The notes under the pieces are model-generated. The model saw nothing but the letters and a program-made list of their open reading frames with translations. It did not search any database and was not told the DNA's origin. DNA of 40,721 nucleotides from an uncultured Saccharophagus sp. (GTDB taxonomy: Bacteria > Pseudomonadota > Gammaproteobacteria > Pseudomonadales > Cellvibrionaceae), in contig CAKZUG010000072.1 of NCBI GenBank assembly GCA_937920545.1, positions 1 to 40,721 on the forward strand, in the 5' to 3' direction. This document shows, one piece after another, positions 35,101-40,721 of this stretch; within the stretch, counting starts at the first letter, position 1; each line of letters starts with the position of its first letter. Made by a program: the position numbers and the translations under genes.

Positions 35101-36119
35101 ATGTGGTGGTAGACGATTACTACAAGATGAATATCTTGGTTGTCGATAGTAAAGGTAGCATTCTCGATAGCGACCGTGATTTAGAAAAATTGCGCACCCG
35201 TTACCGTGACCACGTACAAGAATCTATTGCCGAAGCGGGCAGTGATTTTGAGCAAGACAATATTACCCAGTGGGACTTTGGTGATTTACCCGATACCATT
35301 GATTTAACCCGTGCAGGTGTCGCGGTTAGAGGCTTTCCAAGCTTGATTGATAACACCACCAGTGTGGCGTTAAAGGTATGCGATAACCCAGAAGATGCAG
35401 CTGTGCAAACCCGTAAAGGTTTGGCGCGTTTAGCGGCGTTATCATTGCACAGTCACGTAAAATTATTGAAAAAAGATTTACTGCGCAAGCAAGATATTGG
35501 CTTGGCTGTGGTTGATATTGGAAACCGCGATGCCGTTGCCGACGATATTGTATTGACGGCTATTTGGCATACCTGTTTTGACGGTCGTGATGCCGTCAAT
35601 ACTCAAGCCGACTTTGACAAAGCCGTGGAGCATGGCCGTAAAAATATTGTGATGTTTGCTCGCGAGCTAGAAAACGGCATGCTGGAAAGTTTAAAAGGCG
35701 TGGTAGCGGTTAAAAAATACATGAAGGGGAATAAGTCGGCGTTAGCGCTTGCGCTCACCTATGGTGATATTAACCAACAGCTTAGCCAGTTATTTTACCG
35801 TGGTTTTTTATTTTCTGTGCCGCCTGAATGGTTTACATCGTACCCACGGTATATTCAAGGTATGTTAGTGCGCATGGAAAAAGCAGCCCAAAATCCGCAA
35901 AAAGACAGAGTGGCCACTGCCGAATTAACTGGCTTATACAAACAGCATCAAGATCGCTTACATAAGTCCGGTCAGTATGCTTATCTCTATAACATCGATT
36001 GGCAAGAGTACCGTTGGATGCTTGAAGAACTACGCGTGTCTTTATTTGCGCAAACACTGAAAACTAAAATGCCAGTGTCAGTTAAGCGCTTACATAAAAA
36101 ATGGCAAGAGAGCGTATAA
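32187..36119 (+). CDS. hrpA: ATP-dependent RNA helicase HrpA
   Basis: This gene encodes 1310 residues, the size of Escherichia coli HrpA (1300). It is a DEAH-box helicase taking part in RNA processing and ribosome rescue. Walker A GETGSGKTTQ begins near residue 114, DEAH is at 211-214, motif III is TSATID, and motif VI is QRKGRCGRVSEG. The C-terminal half has the OB-like and 'HrpA C-terminal' regions typical of this protein. No stop or frameshift interrupts it. It is followed by a 19-bp tandem repeat before mlaA. Confidence 0.97.
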   Translation: MTNSMTDSSSASPSSDAHNIQSMAHLIDHCMLKHRHRFKRRLQRLTPPKGKPVDTQTQEALNALSLQIIDSVSVAKKRYESKTVITFNDALPITQRREEIEKAITDHQVIILAGETGSGKTTQIPKMCMALGRGVFGKIGHTQPRRIAARTVADRIASELNVELGEEVGYQVRFNDTGNETTKIKVMTDGILLADIQNDPYLNQYDTLIIDEAHERSLNIDFLLGYLKQLLPKRPDLKIIVTSATIDLEKFSAFFNGAPIIEVSGRTYPVEVLYRPWQDAFDELPLAIVDAVTEIQSISKGTRGDILIFLSGEREIRDVSHAIKKANLNQWVVVPLYARLSLAEQNKVFAQSAARKIVLATNVAETSITVPGIRYVIDPGTARIKRYSVKSKVERLPIEAISQASANQRKGRCGRVSEGVCIRLYEQDDFDARPAFTDAEILRSNLAAVILQMLQMGFGDVKRFDFLDKPDNRLISDGFKLLEELGAVNSKNTVTALGKQMQKLPLDPRFSRMLIAASEQNCLKEVLIIVSGLSIQDPRERPADKQQAADLKHRRFFDENSDFTAFINLWHWVEQTRQETSQNQLKKQCQKDFINYLRVREWRETHFQISSSLKQLGLKENKEPAGYNAVHKALVAGLLSNVGFKNQEPGSRDYLGTRNRKFMIFPGSSLKKARPKWLVSAQMLETSQLFAHTVAKVETEWVLHYAKHLLKHHYFEPHYDAKSGQVKAFVRISLFGLVLVEKKRVGYSHINEKESREIFIRAALVEGAYRGKGTFFKNNNALIKEVEALEAKSRRRDILVDDNVIYHFYNDRVPSHIVNLAGFEFWRKEHEKENKTALCLSKSHLMLHGAGDVTQAQFPDALPFGDISLPLHYHFEPNHPHDGVSVKVPVTYLHLLQSDFLEWLVPGLLRDKCIALVKGLPKAKRKKLVPVPDYVDRALGRLKRDNTLLTSQLSTELKRLSLVDITPEDWLDVVVDDYYKMNILVVDSKGSILDSDRDLEKLRTRYRDHVQESIAEAGSDFEQDNITQWDFGDLPDTIDLTRAGVAVRGFPSLIDNTTSVALKVCDNPEDAAVQTRKGLARLAALSLHSHVKLLKKDLLRKQDIGLAVVDIGNRDAVADDIVLTAIWHTCFDGRDAVNTQADFDKAVEHGRKNIVMFARELENGMLESLKGVVAVKKYMKGNKSALALALTYGDINQQLSQLFYRGFLFSVPPEWFTSYPRYIQGMLVRMEKAAQNPQKDRVATAELTGLYKQHQDRLHKSGQYAYLYNIDWQEYRWMLEELRVSLFAQTLKTKMPVSVKRLHKKWQESV

Positions 36120-36143
36120 ATGGTAAAACCATATATGCTAAGT

Positions 36144-36198
36144 AAGGCAGTTTATTTATAGTAAGACAGTTTATTTATATCAAGACAGTTTATAGCGG
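36144..36198 (+). repeat. 19-bp tandem repeat after hrpA
   Basis: Three units, AAGGCAGTTTATTTATAGT, AAGACAGTTTATTTATATC and AAGACAGTTTATAGCGG, run from 36144 to 36198 between hrpA and mlaA. No function is evident. Confidence 0.8.
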
Positions 36199-36313
36199 AA
36201 CACTGTTTATGTGAGCCGCTTCTGATGCTGTCAATTTGAATGATTTTGTATACATCCCTATTCGCTTAGGCTAATTGCTTGAGTGGTTATTTTTTTATAA
36301 GGAAGCATTGATT

Positions 36314-37063
36314 ATGCTACAAAAATTACGTTTGTCTGCGGGTATTATTTTGATGATTTTTTCATCTTTTCTATTTGCAGAAAGTCAGCCAGCGATAAAA
36401 GGTGAAAACCGTTGTAATACTGATTTAACCTATGATCCATTCCAAGGGTTTAATCGCAAAGTTTTTGCGTTCAATGATGTGCTTGACCGTACCATTTTAC
36501 GCCCCGTTGCAAAAGGGTATAAATATATTACCCCTCAACCTGTCGAGCGCGGTGTGTCTAACTTTTTTGGTAACTTAGGCGAAATACGTAATACGTTTAA
36601 CAATATTTTACAGTGGAAGTGGTATCAAGCGGGCAATGATGCAGGTCGTTTTATTGTGAATTCGACATTTGGTATCGCAGGATTGTTTGATGTAGCTAAA
36701 TATATGGACTTACCTAAAGCGCAACGTGAAGATTTTGATCAGTCACTCGCCAAGTGGGGCGTGTGTAGCGGCCCGTTTTTAGTATTACCGTTTATAGGCC
36801 CGTCAACCGTACGCGATGCATTTAGTTTACCTTTTGATGGCGCTGTGAACCCGACCATTCATATTGACCATGACTTAACACGTATAGAGGTTAATGCATT
36901 AGATATAATAGATGCACGTGCAGGTTTATTAGGTGTAGACGAGTTAGTTGCAGGTGATAAATACTTATTTTTTAGAGATGCCTATAAGCAGCGGCGCGTA
37001 TATTTAGAGAACGATGGTGAAGTGAAATTTAATGCCGAAGATGAATTTTCTGATTTTCAATAG
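36314..37063 (+). CDS. mlaA: MlaA/VacJ family outer-membrane phospholipid-asymmetry protein
   Basis: This gene encodes 249 residues from the ATG at 36314, which has AAGGAAG about 9 bases upstream. MlaA extracts misplaced phospholipids from the outer leaflet of the outer membrane and passes them to the Mla pathway. The family core starts DPFQGFNRKVFAFNDVLDR and includes NFFGNLGEIRNTFNNIL and the closing GVDEL-x-x-GDKYLFFRDAY. The signal peptide reads as ordinary type I (SSFLFAESQPA); no lipobox Cys lies at its end, whereas family members are normally lipoproteins. mlaFEDCB are not in this window. Confidence 0.93.
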   Translation: MLQKLRLSAGIILMIFSSFLFAESQPAIKGENRCNTDLTYDPFQGFNRKVFAFNDVLDRTILRPVAKGYKYITPQPVERGVSNFFGNLGEIRNTFNNILQWKWYQAGNDAGRFIVNSTFGIAGLFDVAKYMDLPKAQREDFDQSLAKWGVCSGPFLVLPFIGPSTVRDAFSLPFDGAVNPTIHIDHDLTRIEVNALDIIDARAGLLGVDELVAGDKYLFFRDAYKQRRVYLENDGEVKFNAEDEFSDFQ

Positions 37064-37073
37064 CGTAAGATAA

Positions 37074-37119
37074 AGGCACTGCGTATTTGCTTAATATGCT
37101 TTCCATAAAAGCAGTGCCT
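37074..37119. terminator. Bidirectional hairpin between mlaA and the PilZ gene
   Basis: AGGCACTGC (37074-37082) pairs perfectly with GCAGTGCCT (37111-37119) around a 28-base loop, between two convergent genes. It fits shared 3'-end formation. Confidence 0.55.
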
Positions 37120-37128
37120 AAAAGATAC

Positions 37129-37458
37129 TTATGCAAGAGTGGTTATTTCAAAAGCCACTTCAAATTTATCGGTTTCAGTTGGGTGTTTCATCACCCGGCT
37201 GACGACAACATCGGCCTGTAAAGTTGGGCTATGACCATGAGTAGAGGTAACAATAGCTTGTGCTTTTTGGTTTGGTGATAGCGGCTTATCTAGCTCAACC
37301 AATAAACCGTTACCGCTTAAGTCGATACAAGTGCCTGCTAGCGTTTGGTTCGATTCGGTTAATATAATGCTAATAGGTGTATCTACCTTCATTCTGATAA
37401 AGTCGCGCTTTTCGTTGTAGTTTTTTGATAGCATGCATTTCACTCCATTGGTCGCCAT
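37129..37458 (-). CDS. PilZ domain protein (cyclic-di-GMP receptor)
   Basis: This gene encodes 109 residues. It is a single PilZ domain. The cyclic-di-GMP-binding motifs are KRDFIRM (17-23, with the two Arg of R-x-x-x-R) and DLSGNG (47-52, D/N-x-S-x-x-G). Such stand-alone proteins relay cyclic-di-GMP to motility or exopolysaccharide machinery. Both possible starts, at 37458 and the in-frame ATG at 37434, have a Shine-Dalgarno. It is divergent from the phosphatase regulator gene across about 450 bases. Confidence 0.92.
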   Translation of the reverse strand: MATNGVKCMLSKNYNEKRDFIRMKVDTPISIILTESNQTLAGTCIDLSGNGLLVELDKPLSPNQKAQAIVTSTHGHSPTLQADVVVSRVMKHPTETDKFEVAFEITTLA

Positions 37459-37914
37459 TATTTAGCCCTCTAATTTTAGACGATATTTCATGACTTGCCT
37501 GTTTAAGCAGCATTCAGGGTGTATTTGTCATTATATAATTCATCTAGCGACCCTTTATATTGTGTTGTTGGATTGAACTATTAAAAATGATGTTGCCTCT
37601 CACTATTTACTCATCACGTGTTTGTACCAGCAAAAAGAAGAAAAGCACCTGTTTTCAGCTTAAACGATGTTTTGATGGCGGGAGCAGTATTCATTTTCAC
37701 TTAAAGTGAATGCTAAATGATCTATGCCTGTTTTAAAGGTATTTGCATCTTGCGAGTGTGTGTATTTAAGAGTAATGTTTGCGCCAATAAAATACCTCTA
37801 AGGTTCAGCTGTTGTTAATTCACAGCGACCTACTGTGTAGTTGTATCATTTTGAGTGCGGATACAGTGTTCCACGTGCTTTCTTATAAAATCGCTTTGGC
37901 GTTATGGTTACCTT
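37459..37914. other. Region between the PilZ and phosphatase-regulator genes
   Basis: These 456 bases hold no credible gene. TTCACTT-A-AAGTGAA at 37696-37710 is a 7+7 palindrome that might be an operator for the divergent pair. The open frame begins at a GTG at 37855, but the ATG at 37915 starts the recognisable domain. Confidence 0.4.
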
Positions 37915-39111
37915 ATGGCAGGATTTAACCCCAATATTCTCTACTTACATTGCGCACATCAATGCGATGTCTACTTGCCTCATGAAGTAAAAAAGAGCGT
38001 GGTATTTAAGCAAGTCAGTACGGATAAAAGCGTTACCCTTTTATTAAATGAATTGCGCCCAAATGTCATTGTGTTAGATGTGGCTCAAAGCGATATGAAT
38101 ATTGCGTGTATTGTGGATGATATTCATGATTTTGACTCTTCTGTGCCTCTTGTTATTTTGTATCATCGTGTTGCTCATGATGCGATCTTTGAAACAGAGC
38201 ATGCAGACTACATTGATACATTATATATTCCCGCGCTTTTGCCTAACCAGTTTGCACATTGCCTCAACCGTGCTATGAGGTCTCAAGCCTTAAGACATCA
38301 AAATGCTTATTATCAATCTGCGTTAGAGCAAGCCAATACTGAGTTAAAAGAATATATTAGGTTGTTAGAGCGCGACCAGAAAGCGGGCAAGCAAATTCAA
38401 GCCAAGTTACTGCCCAAAGCGCCAATTCAGTATGGCCATTATCATGTCGATCATAAGGTAATCCCTTCGCTATATTTAAGCGGTGATTTTATTGATTATG
38501 GTTTTATTAATCAGCGCTTTGTGGCTTTTTACTTGTGTGATGTTTCGGGGCATGGTGCAGCATCTGCATTTGTAACGGTCTGGCTTAAGCAGCGCGTCAG
38601 GCGCTATTTTTATAAAGAAGCGTATTTTTTGACTGACGCTACCTTTGAGAAAGACGTAGTTGATTTACTCAATAGGCTAAATACCGAATTTTTAAATACA
38701 GGTTTAGGCTCGCATATTACAGGTTTTATGGGTGTGATAGATACGCACACGGGTAAAATGCATTATATCGTGGCTGGACATTTGCCTTTACCTATACTGG
38801 TAGTGGATGGTCAAGCGCAATATTTAGAAGGTAAAGGAAAGCCTGTTGGTATTTTTGAACAGCCAAATTGGCAGGTTTATCAAATGGCGTTACCTGTTGG
38901 GAAGCCGTTTTCTCTTATTGCTTTTTCTGATGGTGTATTAGAAATATTACCACCTGAAAATTTAATTGAAAAAGAAAGATATTTGCTAAGCTTAATGTCT
39001 ACTTCGCCAACCACGATAAGTAATATTACCCAGTTATTACAACTTGAAGGTATTGCTTCGTTACCAGACGATATTGCAATTCTAAAAATGGATAGTGAGA
39101 TTAGCCCATGA
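37915..39111 (+). CDS. HsbR-like response regulator with PP2C phosphatase domain
   Basis: This gene encodes 398 residues from the ATG at 37915. Residues 5-125 are a receiver-like domain with Asp55 (VIVLDV) in phosphoacceptor position, but the acidic pair near the N-terminus is lacking (NILYLH) and the usual Lys before the fifth strand is not visible. A coiled coil (about 125-165) leads to a PP2C/SpoIIE phosphatase (170-395) with metal ligands Asp191 (SGDFIDYG), Asp209 (DVSGHG), Asp339 (FSDGV) and Asp385-386. In pseudomonad HsbR a C-terminal ATPase-type kinase domain follows; here the protein ends after PP2C. It would dephosphorylate the STAS partner encoded by the overlapping next gene, setting free an anti-sigma factor or another target. 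Confidence 0.88.
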   Translation: MAGFNPNILYLHCAHQCDVYLPHEVKKSVVFKQVSTDKSVTLLLNELRPNVIVLDVAQSDMNIACIVDDIHDFDSSVPLVILYHRVAHDAIFETEHADYIDTLYIPALLPNQFAHCLNRAMRSQALRHQNAYYQSALEQANTELKEYIRLLERDQKAGKQIQAKLLPKAPIQYGHYHVDHKVIPSLYLSGDFIDYGFINQRFVAFYLCDVSGHGAASAFVTVWLKQRVRRYFYKEAYFLTDATFEKDVVDLLNRLNTEFLNTGLGSHITGFMGVIDTHTGKMHYIVAGHLPLPILVVDGQAQYLEGKGKPVGIFEQPNWQVYQMALPVGKPFSLIAFSDGVLEILPPENLIEKERYLLSLMSTSPTTISNITQLLQLEGIASLPDDIAILKMDSEISP

Positions 39112-39593
39112 AATCAGATACGATATATGTTGCCGAGCATGAAGGCGTCAATGTCATCAGGATGGTCGGCGATGTTCGGCTCACGTTGTGTTTATCTTTT
39201 GATGCTTTTATTGATCATATATTGAGCCAGAAAAACTTTAAATCAGTGGTCTTCGATTTAACACAAGCGCGCGCCATAGACAGCACCACGTTAGGTTTGA
39301 TGGCTAAGATCGCTATTTTAGGCCAGCGCAAGCAACACCCCAAACCTCTGGTTATTTCATCCGACACGGGTATTACTCGATTATTGGTTTCCATGGGGTT
39401 TGAAGATATTTTTCATATTGTCGATCATGCTGATATGCATGTTCAAGCCGACATACCGTTGGCTGCCAACATCGAAGAAGAGCAAGCGATTAAAAACACC
39501 ATTTTAAATGCTCATAAAACTTTATCTGAAATGAATGATCTAAACGAACAAACGTTTAAAGAGCTTATAAACACGCTTGAAACGTATCAATAG
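39108..39593 (+). CDS. STAS-domain anti-sigma factor antagonist, HsbA-like
   Basis: This gene encodes 161 residues. It overlaps the phosphatase gene by 4 bases (ATGA), showing translational coupling. Residues 5-110 are a STAS domain with the phosphorylation site DST (58-60, Ser59) in ARAIDSTTLGLMAKIA. A helical tail of about 50 residues extends beyond the usual STAS length, as in HsbA of pseudomonads (about 160 residues). In such partner switching, the unphosphorylated form binds an anti-sigma (FlgM) or a diguanylate cyclase, changing motility or biofilm. The kinase that would phosphorylate it is not in this window. Confidence 0.9.
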   Translation: MKSDTIYVAEHEGVNVIRMVGDVRLTLCLSFDAFIDHILSQKNFKSVVFDLTQARAIDSTTLGLMAKIAILGQRKQHPKPLVISSDTGITRLLVSMGFEDIFHIVDHADMHVQADIPLAANIEEEQAIKNTILNAHKTLSEMNDLNEQTFKELINTLETYQ

Positions 39594-39632
39594 AACAATA
39601 AAATAAATATCTCAAATTAGGTATGGTGACAT

Positions 39633-40265
39633 ATGCAATACAAAAAAATAGCGACTTATTTACTTTTAATGCTGGGTGTACTGGTGGTTTCGGGTTGCTC
39701 CTCTAATGTACGTACAAAAATTAGCACTTTTATTGCGCCCAGCGCACCAATAGGGGCCGGGTCAATTGCGGTTGTTCCTTTTGACGAGAGTATGGTGGGG
39801 TCATTAGAATTTGGGTTTTACCAAAATCAGCTAGAGCAAAAATTAGTATCTGCGGGATACCGGATCAATAATGACAACCCCGATTACTTAGCACGGCTAG
39901 CGTTTAGTGTTGCGCAAAAAGAAGTGGGTTCGACCCGTTTTGGTACTGTGGTGTTTGGGGGTGGTTTTGGCTTTTCGCATTTTCATAATCGTAACGGATT
40001 AATTTTTACACAGCAAACTGAAGATCAATTTGAGTTTGAGCGTTTGGTGCGTATGACTATTGTAAAAAACCAAAGTGTAAATGCGGGTAAGCAGGTGGCA
40101 GTACCTGATAGCCCTAACCTGCTCGAAATTACCGCAAGAAGTTTAGGGCGCTGCGAGCATCTGGCGGCTGTCTTTGAACCTATGTTAAGGGGCATTTTTC
40201 AAAACCTAGCCCGTGCTAACGGTTCCGTTGTTACGGTCAAAACCTCCGCCGATGCGGGCTGTTAA
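39633..40265 (+). CDS. DUF4136-type lipoprotein
   Basis: This gene encodes 210 residues. The lipobox VVSGC places Cys22 as lipidation site. The mature part begins with a strand GSIAVVPFD, followed by LEFGFYQNQLEQKLVSAGY, a helix-strand pattern as in DUF4136 or TPR-like curli-type outer-membrane lipoproteins. The middle has a glycine/phenylalanine-rich turn (FGGGFGFSHFHN). The C-terminus carries two further Cys (near 173 and 210). AGGT lies upstream of the ATG. A terminator follows. It is 39 bases after the STAS gene and may share its transcript. Function unknown. Confidence 0.75.
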   Translation: MQYKKIATYLLLMLGVLVVSGCSSNVRTKISTFIAPSAPIGAGSIAVVPFDESMVGSLEFGFYQNQLEQKLVSAGYRINNDNPDYLARLAFSVAQKEVGSTRFGTVVFGGGFGFSHFHNRNGLIFTQQTEDQFEFERLVRMTIVKNQSVNAGKQVAVPDSPNLLEITARSLGRCEHLAAVFEPMLRGIFQNLARANGSVVTVKTSADAGC

Positions 40266-40292
40266 ACCGTCGGTTGTATAAAGCCACATACC

Positions 40293-40322
40293 CAAAAGCG
40301 CCGTTTTTACGGCGTTTTTTTT
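40293..40322 (+). terminator. Intrinsic terminator after the lipoprotein gene
   Basis: CGCCGT and ACGGCG form a hairpin (40299-40314) flanked by an A-run upstream and eight Ts downstream. It lies 28 bases after the stop. Confidence 0.92.
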
Positions 40323-40432
40323 GCCTCACTATTAGCTGTCGACTTATCCTCATCGCTATCATAGTCTTAATCGTGCTAGTAAGAGTAATCTCTTTTCATC
40401 TAGGCCGCGCCCTTTGGAGTTTTCAGAAAGCG

Positions 40433-40483
40433 CTCAAGTACTATTCTCAAGTACTACTCTCAAGTACTACTCTCAAGTACTAG
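40433..40483 (+). repeat. 13-bp tandem repeat, nearly four units
   Basis: CTCAAGTACTATT, CTCAAGTACTACT and CTCAAGTACTACT are followed by CTCAAGTACTAG, whose final CTAG is the flank of the MITE. Each unit holds the palindrome AGTACT. No coding role is likely; a frame at 40274-40483 runs through it but carries no ribosome site. The bases from 40323 to 40432 hold nothing recognisable. Confidence 0.9.
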
Positions 40484-40600
40484 GGAGCCTGTCTGCGTTG
40501 ACTTCGCTCGGTGGGTAACCAGCCCGCCTTTCTCAGCCGCCTAAACAGGAAAACTTTCTGAAAGCCAGAGATACCGCGAGGTTAATCAGAGGTTCCCTAG
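40480..40600. mobile_element. MITE-like element, short copy (113 bp) with perfect CTAG flanks
   Basis: The element spans 40484-40596, with CTAG on both sides (40480-40483 and 40597-40600). Its reverse complement matches 11231-11337 over about 107 bases at roughly 85-90 per cent, including GGCTTTCAGAAAGTTTT and TGTTTAGGCGGCTGAGA, while the inner half of the long copy is missing. The distal end reads GGAGCC, matching the terminal bases only. The intact CTAG pair suggests a recent insertion. Confidence 0.78.
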
Positions 40601-40605
40601 CCATA

Positions 40606-40721
40606 ATGCATTACCATAATCAGGTCTCGCCCTTGTCTTACTCACCTACAGTGAAACAAATTAAAACCTATGTCAGAAAGTACTTGTTATTCAGTATCGG
40701 GATTTTATCGTTTTTTTCTAT
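40606..40721 (+). CDS. Start of a possible membrane protein (cut by window end)
   Basis: From the ATG at 40606 the frame stays open to the window edge (38 codons). After about 25 polar residues a hydrophobic stretch begins (KYLLFSIGILSFFS), as in sensor proteins with an N-terminal transmembrane helix. No Shine-Dalgarno is clear, and the start lies 6 bases after the MITE flank. Too short to assign. Confidence 0.4.
   Translation, partial: MHYHNQVSPLSYSPTVKQIKTYVRKYLLFSIGILSFFS

Noticed and set aside
40274-40483. A 69-codon frame through the 13-bp array
   Set aside because: It begins inside the terminator of the preceding gene and its end is repeat sequence.
40433-40483. Possible CRISPR array
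   Set aside because: Units are 13 bases in direct contact with no spacers.

Overview
The window looks like chromosome of a marine, polysaccharide-degrading gammaproteobacterium. The closest feel is Cellvibrionales (Saccharophagus/Teredinibacter/Simiduia type). This is inferred from moderate GC, dnaE followed by accA, cheW followed by a DUF2802 gene, a psi-like gene before rimI, an HsbR/HsbA-type pair, and secreted carbohydrate enzymes with Thr/Pro-rich linkers. No tRNA, rRNA or CRISPR array was seen.

Layout. 1-3190 is accessory: the 3' end of a REP-associated-type (Y1) transposase gene, a second diverged copy of that 3' end, a lipoprotein sulfatase, and a broken transposase gene carrying a small inverted-repeat insertion. 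3194-11230 is mostly housekeeping: rhomboid protease (minus), cheW, a DUF2802 membrane protein, a small lipoprotein, leuA, a probable divergent DNA polymerase III psi subunit, rimI, and a GGDEF-EAL protein. 11227-14174 is accessory: a 263-bp MITE-like element, a TTTTC microsatellite, a secreted GH8 hydrolase with a C-terminal DNRLRE/CBM96-like domain, and a solitary MITE end. 14175-18880 holds dnaE and accA without the usual lpxB-rnhB upstream or tilS downstream.

19021-24580 holds a CRP-type operator ahead of a cyclic-nucleotide-binding protein, a secreted protein of unknown function, dinB, an isolated ExbD, a family-3 periplasmic binding protein, a YgjV-type membrane protein and a hotdog thioesterase. 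24777-28020 (minus strand) is a carbohydrate locus: a large ulvan-lyase-like (PL24/PL25) beta-propeller enzyme followed by a GH16 hydrolase. 28391-37458 holds prfC, a lysophospholipid-type acyltransferase, an AI-2E-family transporter, hrpA, mlaA and a PilZ protein. 37915-40265 holds a phosphatase-type response regulator overlapping a STAS anti-anti-sigma factor, then a lipoprotein. The right end has a 13-bp tandem array, a second copy of the MITE with perfect CTAG flanks, and the start of another gene.

How genes may work together. The sulfatase, the ulvan-lyase-like enzyme, GH16 and GH8 suggest use of algal or plant polysaccharides, although they are scattered and not a classic utilisation locus. 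Cyclic-di-GMP handling (GGDEF-EAL, PilZ), CheW and the HsbR/HsbA-like partner switch suggest control of motility and attachment. The strongest observations are the CTAG-targeting MITE family, the transposase remnants around the sulfatase, the partner-switch phosphatase without a kinase domain and with a degenerate receiver, the CRP-type site ahead of the cyclic-nucleotide protein, and several strong hairpins placed at start codons. I did not find a convincing wholly new defence or signalling system.
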